From assembly GCA_963820955.1 (NCBI GenBank), contig CAWGCA010000038.1, positions 1-13,230 on the forward strand: a stretch of DNA of 13,230 bases, in the 5' to 3' direction. Below are positions 1-6,348 of the stretch, in pieces. Origin of the DNA: CAWGCA01 sp963820955. GTDB taxonomy: Bacteria; Pseudomonadota; Gammaproteobacteria; Chromatiales; Chromatiaceae. Each line of letters starts with the position of its first letter. Position 1 is the first letter of the stretch. The notes under the pieces were generated by a model. The model was not told the origin of the DNA. It ran no database searches and saw only the letters and a program-made list of their open reading frames with translations. A program made the translations under genes and the position numbers.

Positions 1-661
1 GCTCTACATCGCCCTGCCCGTCCTGGATAATCGTCTCCTGCATGCCCCTTTGGGTAAGGTAGAGTTCCGTGGTGCCGGGCTCGGCGCCCGGCTCGATCCG
101 GATCCGGAACTGATCCCGAGTGGAGGCGGAATAAAGACCATCGAGCAATCCGCGGAATGCATCGCTAATAAAGTCGCTCTTGATGTCGGCCCGGTTTTCA
201 ACCCAGTCCGTTACCATGATCCCCACCGTCGGGTCCTGCTGCTCCAGTAGAATTCCACTCTCCTGCCAGAACTCCACCACTTTGAACCAGACATCCTCCG
301 GTTCGGAACGAATTACAAGCCAGCGCTGTTCGCCATCCCGTTTCACCTCGATGCCCTGAATCGTCGGCAGGACTTCGCCTTGCCCTGCCACTATGCCACG
401 GGCTTGATCCCGGGATTCCAGTTTCGACAGCGTAGCTGCCCCTCCCGTCCCAGTGCCGGGAATGACCAGATCGTCGGTCATGCTGCTGCTGGTCAAATCC
501 GGCGGGATTTCAAGATCCCTGCTCACTTCCCGGCTCTTCTTATACTCCACCTTGCGATCGGGCAGTACGCCATCGCTTCCAGACAGGCTGCCGCAGCCGG
601 CAACCATCACAACGAACATGGGCAGAGCAACCCATCGGAAGAATGTGACTGCAGATTTCAT
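1..661 (-). CDS. bamC: Outer membrane protein assembly factor BamC, 3' end outside window
   Basis: Lipoprotein subunit of the BAM complex, which folds beta-barrel proteins into the outer membrane. Reading the minus strand from the ATG at 661 gives 220 codons open to the left edge. The N terminus is a lipoprotein signal: a positively charged start, a hydrophobic stretch at about residues 7-22, and the lipobox VAGC with Cys23, followed by Gly, which suits outer-membrane sorting. Next comes the BamC-typical lasso segment (YKKSREVSRDLEIPPDLTSS, about residues 40-59) that binds BamD in characterised homologues. The first globular domain follows (RDGEQRWLVIRSEPEDVW and onward). The start lies one base after the dapA stop, as in the dapA-bamC order of E. 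coli, so the two are probably co-transcribed and translationally coupled. The second helix-grip domain is not in the window. Identification is from remembered family features, not a search. Confidence 0.88.
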   Translation of the reverse strand, partial: MKSAVTFFRWVALPMFVVMVAGCGSLSGSDGVLPDRKVEYKKSREVSRDLEIPPDLTSSSMTDDLVIPGTGTGGAATLSKLESRDQARGIVAGQGEVLPTIQGIEVKRDGEQRWLVIRSEPEDVWFKVVEFWQESGILLEQQDPTVGIMVTDWVENRADIKSDFISDAFRGLLDGLYSASTRDQFRIRIEPGAEPGTTELYLTQRGMQETIIQDGQGDVE

Positions 662-662
662 T

Positions 663-1538
663 TTAGAGGATTCCGGCCTGGATCATTGACTGCCGCAAGG
701 CGGCGTGATGTTGTTCTGAAAGCCGGGTCAACGGCAGGCGTATACCTTCGGGGATCCGGCCCATCTGTTCCAGCGCCCACTTGACCGGAATAGGATTGGC
801 TTCTAAAAACAGGTCGCGGTGCAGTGGGGCAAGCCCTCGGTCGATATCGGCCGCGGTTTCAGCATCTCCCGCAAGGACGGCCGCCATCATCCGCTGCATA
901 GCCGCCGGGGCAATATTGGCAGTCACTGAGATTACCCCTTGCCCGCCACTCAACACCAATTCCCGGGCGCTTGCATCGTCGCCGCTGAAGATATCGAATT
1001 CATCACCGCAAAGGTGCCTTATGGCCGCAACCCTGTCAATCTCACCGGTGGCCTCCTTGACCCCAACTATATTGGGGATCTGCGCAAGACGCCCGACCGT
1101 CTCCGGCTTCATGTCACAGGCAGTCCGCCCCGGCACATTGTATAAAATCTGAGGGATATCAACCGCCTCGGCCACCGCCTTATGGTGCAGGTAGAGTCCC
1201 TCCTGGGTTGGTTTGTTGTAGTAGGGCGTCACCAGCAGCGCGGCGTCGCATCCGTCGTCCCGGGCACATTTCGTCAGACGGATCGCTTCGGTAGTGGAGT
1301 TGGCCCCAGTGCCACCGATCACAGGAATCCGCCCATCGGCGAATTCCACAACCTGCCGAATCACCGTGCAGTGCTCTTCCTCGTCCAGCGTGGCGGACTC
1401 TCCGGTTGTGCCCACGGCAACAATTGCCGCCGTCCCCTGCTCGACATGCCAGTCTACCAGCCCGCGCAGACTGGTTTCATTGATGCTGCCGTCCCCCGCC
1501 ATAGGGGTAACCAGCGCAACCATGCTGCCTTGAAACAT
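663..1538 (-). CDS. dapA: 4-hydroxy-tetrahydrodipicolinate synthase
   Basis: Condenses pyruvate with aspartate semialdehyde in the first committed step of diaminopimelate/lysine synthesis in the cytoplasm. The protein has 291 residues, against 292 in E. coli DapA, and is a TIM barrel of the DapA/NanA family. Catalytic residues fall at E. coli positions: Schiff-base Lys161 (GVKEAT), the triad Thr44 (GTTGES), Tyr107 (TPYYNKP) and Tyr133 (YNVPGRT), and Arg138 for substrate carboxylate binding. The ATG at 1538 has GGGAG about 8 bases upstream. A sigma-70-like promoter (1573-1602) lies just beyond. The stop is one base from the bamC start. The gene diverges from the GalT/HIT-like gene at 1758. Nothing is unusual in the protein. 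Confidence 0.97.
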   Translation of the reverse strand: MFQGSMVALVTPMAGDGSINETSLRGLVDWHVEQGTAAIVAVGTTGESATLDEEEHCTVIRQVVEFADGRIPVIGGTGANSTTEAIRLTKCARDDGCDAALLVTPYYNKPTQEGLYLHHKAVAEAVDIPQILYNVPGRTACDMKPETVGRLAQIPNIVGVKEATGEIDRVAAIRHLCGDEFDIFSGDDASARELVLSGGQGVISVTANIAPAAMQRMMAAVLAGDAETAADIDRGLAPLHRDLFLEANPIPVKWALEQMGRIPEGIRLPLTRLSEQHHAALRQSMIQAGIL

Positions 1539-1572
1539 GCCAAATCTCCCGGAATCTCCGACTTAATCAGGC

Positions 1573-1602
1573 ATTTTAAATCGCTCGTCCAGACGCTGAC
1601 AA
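1573..1602 (-). promoter_or_regulatory. Putative sigma-70 promoter of dapA-bamC
   Basis: On the minus strand TTGTCA (1602-1597) and TAAAAT (1578-1573) are separated by 18 bases. The -10 lies about 35 bases from the dapA ATG. Both boxes are close to consensus and the position fits. Read by eye only. Confidence 0.45.
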
Positions 1603-1650
1603 GGAGCAACGCTCTAGTTGTTGATTCCAGAGATCGCAGGATCGCAGCCC

Positions 1651-1678
1651 TTGCGAATACTGATGCCCTCATTAAAAT
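1651..1678 (+). promoter_or_regulatory. Putative sigma-70 promoter of the GalT/HIT-like gene
   Basis: TTGCGA (1651-1656) and TAAAAT (1673-1678) are separated by 16 bases, in the divergent gap with dapA and about 80 bases before the ATG at 1758. A second A/T-rich hexamer (TTAAAAT, near 1722-1728) is a competing -10. The remainder of the gap shows no other convincing site. Confidence 0.35.
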
Positions 1679-1757
1679 TCCCACTGTTGTTCCGAAAGCA
1701 GAATTCGGATAAACAACACAGGTTAAAATCCCTTACGCCAGATAGTCCGGAGTCGTC

Positions 1758-2840
1758 ATGTCCGACACACCCCAATCCGTTCGTGAAATCCGTATCAACC
1801 CGATTGTCCCGACCGAATCAATCCTGGTCGCTACCGCCCGCGGCATGCGACCCAAGGACGCGGAAGCGAAAGTGCAGCGGGACAACCGGAACCACGTGGA
1901 GACCTGTCCCTTCTGCCGTGGCAACGAGGGTAAAACCCCTCCTGCCATCTGCGCCTATCCCAATGAATCAGAATGGGAGATCCGCATGGTGGAAAATCTA
2001 TATCCGGTGTTAGGTGACGACCGGAAGGAGACCAGCCTCGCCTTCGGTCTACAGCAGGTCATCGATGGCTACGGCAGACACGAGGTGGTTATCGACCACC
2101 CCAACCACGGCATTATGATCCATGAAATGAGCCGTGAGCACCTGACCAATCTGTTCAAGCTCTATCAGCAGCGGATGTCGGAGCTCTACCGGTCCGACCC
2201 GCGCCTGAAGTATGTCCTGGTGTTCAAGAACTTCGGTCCAGCCGCCGGAGCCAGTATCCCCCACACCCACAGTCAGATTATCGCCACCCCGGTAGTGCCG
2301 GAAAATCTGCAGAACGAGGTGTATCACAGCCACAACTATTTCAACAAGTTCAATCACTGCGTCTACTGCTCGTTGATCGACGAGGCCCTGACTTACGAGG
2401 CTACCATCTACGACCGCGACTCCGGCCAGATCCGGCGCAAGGTAAACGTAGGCCAGTATGTGATCGAGCGCGGTGAGCGCTTCGTTGCGATCAAACCCTT
2501 CGCCAGCCGTTTCGAATGGGAGATTCATATCCTGCCGCTGCAACATCAAGCCGACTTCCTTCAGGCAACAGGTGAAGAACTGGCAGATTTTTCCCGAGTG
2601 CTGAAACGGGCCATGGCCCGGCTCGACCTGGTAATTGGCGGTGCCCAGTATAACTTCTTCCTCCATTCCAAACCCCAGGGCACGGAGTACGACAACTGCG
2701 ACCAGAGTTTTCACTGGCATCTGGAGATCTGCCCCCGCACCAGTATTCCCACCGGTTTCGAGCTGGGCTCGGGACTGTTTGTCTCCACCATCAGCCCCGA
2801 GTCGGCGGCGGAGCAGCTTCGTTCGGTGAAACTGGATTAG
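1758..2840 (+). CDS. GalT/HIT-superfamily nucleotidyltransferase-like protein (substrate unknown)
   Basis: 360-residue protein of the galactose-1-phosphate uridylyltransferase branch of the HIT superfamily, which transfers nucleoside monophosphates through a covalent histidine-NMP intermediate. The N-terminal half shows CPFCRGNE (Cys50, Cys53), DHPNH (His117) and PHTHSQ (His169, nucleophile candidate His171, Gln173), matching the GalT zinc ligands and catalytic HxHxQ. The second half shows CVYC (Cys201, Cys204), EIHILP (His257) and FHWH (His319, His321), which could form a second zinc site as in plant ADP-glucose phosphorylase-like proteins. The active-site spacer is Thr rather than the Pro of classical GalT (HPH), so true Leloir GalT activity is doubtful. 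ADP-glucose or dinucleotide-polyphosphate phosphorylase activity is an alternative. ATG 1758 has GGAG 7 bases upstream. No galE, galK or glycogen gene adjoins it; it sits between dapA and the gcvR-like gene. Confidence 0.8.
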   Translation: MSDTPQSVREIRINPIVPTESILVATARGMRPKDAEAKVQRDNRNHVETCPFCRGNEGKTPPAICAYPNESEWEIRMVENLYPVLGDDRKETSLAFGLQQVIDGYGRHEVVIDHPNHGIMIHEMSREHLTNLFKLYQQRMSELYRSDPRLKYVLVFKNFGPAAGASIPHTHSQIIATPVVPENLQNEVYHSHNYFNKFNHCVYCSLIDEALTYEATIYDRDSGQIRRKVNVGQYVIERGERFVAIKPFASRFEWEIHILPLQHQADFLQATGEELADFSRVLKRAMARLDLVIGGAQYNFFLHSKPQGTEYDNCDQSFHWHLEICPRTSIPTGFELGSGLFVSTISPESAAEQLRSVKLD

Positions 2841-2961
2841 GAGTGAAACCGCCCGGCGTTGGGTACAGCTTGAACACCCACCGACCGCCGATAACTGATA
2901 GCTGACAACCGCAAACAGCGCTACACTCCCCTCATAGACACTCAGGAGAACCAAAAGCCAT

Positions 2962-3501
2962 ATGCCTGCCAAGAAAAACTTCCTGGTAATTTCAGCCTTG
3001 GGCAAAGACCGACCCGGCATTGTCGATCAGCTCTCGAAGACCATTCTGGATCACGACTGCAACGTGGCCGACAGCCGGATGACCGTGCTGGGCGGTGAAT
3101 TCGCGATTCTGCTACTGATCGAGGGTAACTGGAACACGCTGGCCAAACTGGAAGACGCCATCCCCGCCCTGGAGCAACAGCTTGAACTCACCATCATCGC
3201 CAAACGCACCAAGGAGCGTTCATCTGATACCGCCCTGCTTCCATACGGTGTGGATGTGGTCTCCCTCGATCACCCGGGTATAGTGCACCACCTGGCGAGC
3301 TTCTTTTCCCGCCGTAGCATCAACATCGAGGACATGGTGACCAGCAGCTACGCGGCCGCCCATACCGGCACCCCGATGTTCTCGGTCCACATGACAGTGG
3401 GAATCCCTTCGCATCTGCACATTGCCACACTGCGGGATGAATTCATGGAATTCTGCGACTCGCTTAACCTTGACGCTGTGCTGGAGCCGGTGAAACTCTG
3501 A
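2962..3501 (+). CDS. gcvR: GcvR-like double-ACT-domain regulatory protein
   Basis: 179-residue protein made of two ACT domains, at about residues 6-85 (FLVISALGKDRPGIVDQLSK) and 92-172 (VDVVSLDHPGIVHHLASFF). Each carries the ligand-side D-x-PGIV signature. This is the architecture of E. coli GcvR (190 aa), which binds GcvA and represses the glycine-cleavage operon when glycine is scarce. The location, next to dapA-bamC on one side and bcp on the other, is the usual gammaproteobacterial neighbourhood, here with the GalT/HIT-like gene interposed. No DNA-binding domain is present, so it would act through a partner; gcvA is not in the window. ATG 2962 has AGGAG about 13 bases upstream, a rather long spacing. 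The 121-base gap from the previous gene leaves room for its own promoter, though none is convincing. Confidence 0.85.
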   Translation: MPAKKNFLVISALGKDRPGIVDQLSKTILDHDCNVADSRMTVLGGEFAILLLIEGNWNTLAKLEDAIPALEQQLELTIIAKRTKERSSDTALLPYGVDVVSLDHPGIVHHLASFFSRRSINIEDMVTSSYAAAHTGTPMFSVHMTVGIPSHLHIATLRDEFMEFCDSLNLDAVLEPVKL

Positions 3502-3587
3502 AATTGCGCACGCCAATTTACCGACAGATGGCTACCCCCTAGCGGGTGTGAAGAAAACTACGGGAACGATTATCATATCCCCTGATC

Positions 3588-3604
3588 ATTCGCCTTTGGC
3601 GAAT
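3588..3604 (+). terminator. Small hairpin between gcvR and bcp
   Basis: ATTCGCC (3588-3594) pairs perfectly with GGCGAAT (3598-3604) around a TTT loop. It lies 87 bases after the gcvR stop and 53 bases before bcp. There is no T-tract on either side, so it may be a weak terminator, a leader structure of bcp, or chance. Confidence 0.25.
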
Positions 3605-3657
3605 TTCGAAACTACGCCTTCGCCAGATGCCTCTGTTGAATCGATAAGGGAGAAACC

Positions 3658-4140
3658 ATGACCCAGGTCGCAATCGGCAAACAGGTTCCGGATATCGAAC
3701 TCCAGTCCACCGGAGGCAGTACAATCAGCCTATCGGACTACCGAGGAAAAACCGTCGTCCTCTACTTCTATCCCAAGGCCAGTACCCCCGGCTGTACCCA
3801 GGAAGGGCTGGACTTCAGCGAGGCCATCAACAAGTTTCGACGGCAGTCCACGGTTATCCTGGGCGCATCCCGGGACAGCCTGAAGGCGCAGCAGAACTTC
3901 AAGACCAAACAGGGCTTTGCTTTCGATCTCCTGTCCGATCCGGACGAACTGCTTTGTCAGGCCTTTGATGTGATTAAAATGAAAAACATGTACGGCAAAA
4001 AGGTACGCGGAATCGAGCGCAGCACCTTTCTGATCGACGCCAATGGCGTACTGCGCCAGGAATGGCGCAAGGTAAAGGTCCCTGACCATGTCGCCCAGGT
4101 ACTCGAGGCTGTCAAGGAACTGAGAAAATCAGCAATATAA
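3658..4140 (+). CDS. bcp: Bcp/PrxQ-family peroxiredoxin, probably 1-Cys
   Basis: 160-residue thiol peroxidase of the BCP/PrxQ class, reducing hydrogen peroxide and organic hydroperoxides in the cytoplasm. The active-site motif PKASTPGCT gives peroxidatic Cys46 with Thr43, and a conserved Arg lies in GIERSTFLID. In most family members a resolving cysteine sits five residues after the peroxidatic one (GCTxExCxF, Cys50 in E. coli); here that residue is Leu51. The alternative resolving position on helix 3 used by some PrxQ proteins (NFCxKQGF) is Lys82. The only other cysteine is Cys100, equivalent to E. coli Cys99, which is not normally required. The enzyme therefore probably works as a 1-Cys peroxiredoxin needing an external thiol such as glutathione. 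ATG 3658 has GGGAG about 6 bases upstream. phoH follows after 103 bases. Confidence 0.92.
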   Translation: MTQVAIGKQVPDIELQSTGGSTISLSDYRGKTVVLYFYPKASTPGCTQEGLDFSEAINKFRRQSTVILGASRDSLKAQQNFKTKQGFAFDLLSDPDELLCQAFDVIKMKNMYGKKVRGIERSTFLIDANGVLRQEWRKVKVPDHVAQVLEAVKELRKSAI

Positions 4141-4243
4141 CCACCGCCTGGAAGCGGAATCAGACGAACACCCGTAACACCGGAGCAGGCCATCCTGACT
4201 TTCATGCCCTCGCCTGCGCGGTGATTCACTCATAGGAACAGCA

Positions 4244-5653
4244 ATGATCGACCGCCCCGATGGCCGCCGGCTCTTTATCCTCGACACCAACGTGCTGATG
4301 CACGACCCCAGCGCGATCCACCGCTTCCAGGAACATGACATCTTCCTGCCCATGGTGGTGCTGGAGGAGCTGGATAGAGGCAAAAAGGGCATGTCAGAAG
4401 TAGCCCGCAACGTACGCCAGGCCTCCCGCTTTCTGGACGAACTGATGAGTGGGGCCAGTAAAGAGCAGATCGACAACGGCCTGCCGCTCCCTGCTCCAGC
4501 AAACGCGGAAAACGGAGAGCTATCAAATCACGGGCGCCTTTTCTTCCAGACCCGCCATCTGCCCAACCTGCTGCCGGAATCACTACCCGGCAACACCCCC
4601 GACAACAATATCCTGGGTGCAGCATTGGCCCTGCAGGAGGAGTCCCCGCGAAGCCCTGTCACCGTGGTCTCCAAGGACATAAACCTGCGCATCAAGGCCG
4701 CATTGCTGGGGATCCGAGCGGAGGACTATTACAACGACCAGGTACTGGACGATGTCAGCCTGCTCTACAGCGGTCAGCAGGCGCTGCCAGATGATTTCTG
4801 GGAAACCCACGGCAAGGAGGTGGATTCCTGGCAGGAACAAGGGCACACCTATTACCGCATCAGCGGTCCCGACGTCGGTTCCTGGTACCCGAATCAGTTC
4901 CTTCACATGTCAGGCCATAACGGTTTCGAGGCGATGGTCCGCCGACGGGAAGGCGATGTGGTGATCATCGAACTGGTGCGGGACTTCCGCAGCCAGAAAC
5001 ACGCAGTATGGGGCATAACAGCCCGCAACCGGGAGCAGAATCTGGCGCTCAACATGCTGATGGACCCGGAGCTGGATTTCGTTACCCTGATGGGCACCGC
5101 CGGTACTGGAAAAACCCTGTTAACCCTCGCCGCGGGACTGGCTCAGACCCTGGATCAGAACCTCTACCGAGAGATCGTGATGACCCGGGTCACGGTGCCT
5201 GTAGGCGAAGATATCGGCTTTCTGCCAGGCACCGAGGAAGAGAAGATGACCCCCTGGATGGGTGCCCTGATGGATAACCTGGAGGTGTTGACTCAGACCG
5301 ATGGGGGAGAATGGGGTCGGGCCGCCACCGACGATCTGCTGCGCTCCCGCATCCGGATCCATTCCCTGAACTTCATGCGCGGGCGCACCTTCCTCAACAA
5401 ATACATCATCCTTGACGAGGCCCAGAACCTGACGCCGAAACAGATGAAGACGCTCGTCACGCGCGCCGGCCCAGGCACCAAAATCGTCTGTCTGGGCAAC
5501 GTTGCACAGATCGATACCCCCTATTTAACGGAAACCACATCCGGCCTGACCTATGTGGTGGACCGCTTCAAGCATTGGGACCACAGCGGCCATATAACCC
5601 TGCTACGGGGAGAACGCTCGCGTCTGGCCGATTTCGCTTCGGAGAATTTTTAG
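4244..5653 (+). CDS. PIN-PhoH fusion protein (PhoH2-type ATPase/ribonuclease)
   Basis: 469-residue cytoplasmic protein with an N-terminal PIN nuclease domain and a C-terminal PhoH P-loop ATPase. The PIN domain (about 1-160) shows acidic metal ligands Asp14 (FILDTNVLM), Glu42 (VLEELD), Asp120 (TPDNNIL) and Asp145 (SKDINLR). The PhoH domain (about 260-469) has Walker A GTAGTGKT (284-291), the PhoH-typical stretch TRVTVPVGEDIGFLPG, and Walker B IILDEAQN (388-395). Mycobacterial PhoH2 proteins of this architecture unwind and cleave RNA; the same role is inferred here. All expected catalytic residues are present. In mycobacteria a small antitoxin-like gene precedes it, but here the upstream gene is bcp and the 103-base gap holds no candidate ORF. 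This is the long YlaK-like form, not the short PhoH/YbeZ. ATG 4244 has AGGA 7 bases upstream. Confidence 0.93.
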   Translation: MIDRPDGRRLFILDTNVLMHDPSAIHRFQEHDIFLPMVVLEELDRGKKGMSEVARNVRQASRFLDELMSGASKEQIDNGLPLPAPANAENGELSNHGRLFFQTRHLPNLLPESLPGNTPDNNILGAALALQEESPRSPVTVVSKDINLRIKAALLGIRAEDYYNDQVLDDVSLLYSGQQALPDDFWETHGKEVDSWQEQGHTYYRISGPDVGSWYPNQFLHMSGHNGFEAMVRRREGDVVIIELVRDFRSQKHAVWGITARNREQNLALNMLMDPELDFVTLMGTAGTGKTLLTLAAGLAQTLDQNLYREIVMTRVTVPVGEDIGFLPGTEEEKMTPWMGALMDNLEVLTQTDGGEWGRAATDDLLRSRIRIHSLNFMRGRTFLNKYIILDEAQNLTPKQMKTLVTRAGPGTKIVCLGNVAQIDTPYLTETTSGLTYVVDRFKHWDHSGHITLLRGERSRLADFASENF

Positions 5654-5659
5654 GATACT

Positions 5660-5689
5660 TCGAAAAATCCTTTCCATGGGATTTTTCGA
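5660..5689 (+). terminator. Perfect 11-bp inverted repeat just after phoH
   Basis: TCGAAAAATCC (5660-5670) pairs with GGATTTTTCGA (5679-5689) around an 8-base loop, 7 bases after the phoH stop. The T-run is inside the 3' arm rather than after the stem, so this is not a canonical intrinsic terminator, but its position suits 3'-end formation or mRNA protection. It would fold equally well in transcripts coming from nudB. Confidence 0.45.
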
Positions 5690-5698
5690 TATGGCGAT

Positions 5699-5715
5699 CG
5701 AAAAGCGTGTTTTCG
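5699..5715 (+). repeat. Second CGAAAA/TTTTCG hairpin
   Basis: CGAAAA (5699-5704) and TTTTCG (5710-5715) form a 6-bp stem with a GCGTG loop, only 10 bases after the previous hairpin. No T-tract follows. Confidence 0.35.
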
Positions 5716-5781
5716 GACCGGCTTCATTTTCATGCACTTACGCGCACGAAAATAGTCGTTCGTCCCTGCACCACACGCGCA

Positions 5782-5807
5782 CCTCGAATTTTTCGAGGCG
5801 CCCTTTT
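5782..5807 (+). terminator. Candidate intrinsic terminator in the phoH/nudB convergent gap
   Basis: CCTCGAA (5782-5788) pairs with TTCGAGG (5792-5798) around TTT, and the stem can extend by two more pairs across one mismatch. CGCCC and a TTTT run (5804-5807) follow on the plus strand. This is the best terminator candidate for the phoH transcript, about 130 bases after its stop. No T-tract follows in the minus direction. Confidence 0.4.
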
Positions 5808-5865
5808 ATCGATTGCAGTTTCTGTCTCGGAGACGACACCCCGCCATGACTCAGACAGAGCGTTC

Positions 5866-6348
5866 CTAAGGAGCGATTCGCCGATGTAAGAGCCAGAGAA
5901 TGGCCTTTTTGTTGGTGCGGGAACTTGCCAGCCGGGCTGCCTGGCAGAAAGGCAGCCAGCGATGCTCGACATGCTCTTCCGGTTCCAACCGGACCTGCCG
6001 CCGGAACGGGAGTACGAAATAAAACCAGTGTTCCCGATTGTAATGGACACCCGGCGCATAGCGGGCACGCCAGGGAGAGACGATGGGAAAACGTTCTGTG
6101 TAGTGACAGTCAACCATTCCACTGCCTGCCCGCAGACCGGTCTCCTCGAACAGTTCCCGCTCGGCGGCGCCCCGCGGTGACTCCCCCGGCTCCAGGCTGC
6201 CGGTGACCGACTGCCAGAACCCCCTGGGCCGGCTGCGGTTCAACATCAGGACCTCGCCACCCACAGTTGCGACCAGAACCAGCACCGACTCGGGGCGTTT
6301 GAACCCTATCCGAAGGTCAACTGTCCCCTGACCGGGTTTAGGACCCAC
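5866..6348 (-). CDS. nudB: Dihydroneopterin triphosphate diphosphatase (Nudix)
   Basis: Nudix hydrolase that removes pyrophosphate from dihydroneopterin triphosphate in folate synthesis. The Nudix box GX5EX7REUXEEXGU is complete (GSLEPGESPRGAAERELFEETGL, about residues 50-72). Sequence close to E. coli NudB is visible: FKRPESVLVLV near the N terminus, GFWQSVTGSLEPGE, and RYAPGV later. I chose the GTG at 6348, giving 160 residues, because it overlaps the end of aspS by 11 bases and leaves the usual short N terminus. The in-frame ATG at 6393 would add 15 residues lying entirely within aspS coding sequence and unlike the family. No strong Shine-Dalgarno precedes the GTG, which suggests coupling to aspS translation. 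The aspS-nudB order is conserved in Gammaproteobacteria. Confidence 0.87.
   Translation of the reverse strand: MGPKPGQGTVDLRIGFKRPESVLVLVATVGGEVLMLNRSRPRGFWQSVTGSLEPGESPRGAAERELFEETGLRAGSGMVDCHYTERFPIVSPWRARYAPGVHYNREHWFYFVLPFRRQVRLEPEEHVEHRWLPFCQAARLASSRTNKKAILWLLHRRIAP

Noticed and set aside
2049..3020. Long antisense open frame (323 codons, minus strand) across the GalT/HIT-like gene
   Set aside because: It lies opposite a gene with clear domain motifs, shows no recognisable domain, and its composition is what the complementary frame of a GC-rich gene yields.
3571..3590. Possible Fur-box-like sequence (GATTATCAT...) upstream of bcp
   Set aside because: Only about half of the 19-base consensus matches and there is no symmetric second half.
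5575..5889. Plus-strand open frame of 104 codons across the phoH 3' end and convergent gap
   Set aside because: Most of it overlaps phoH and the hairpin cluster; no Shine-Dalgarno and no recognisable sequence. Better read as non-coding.
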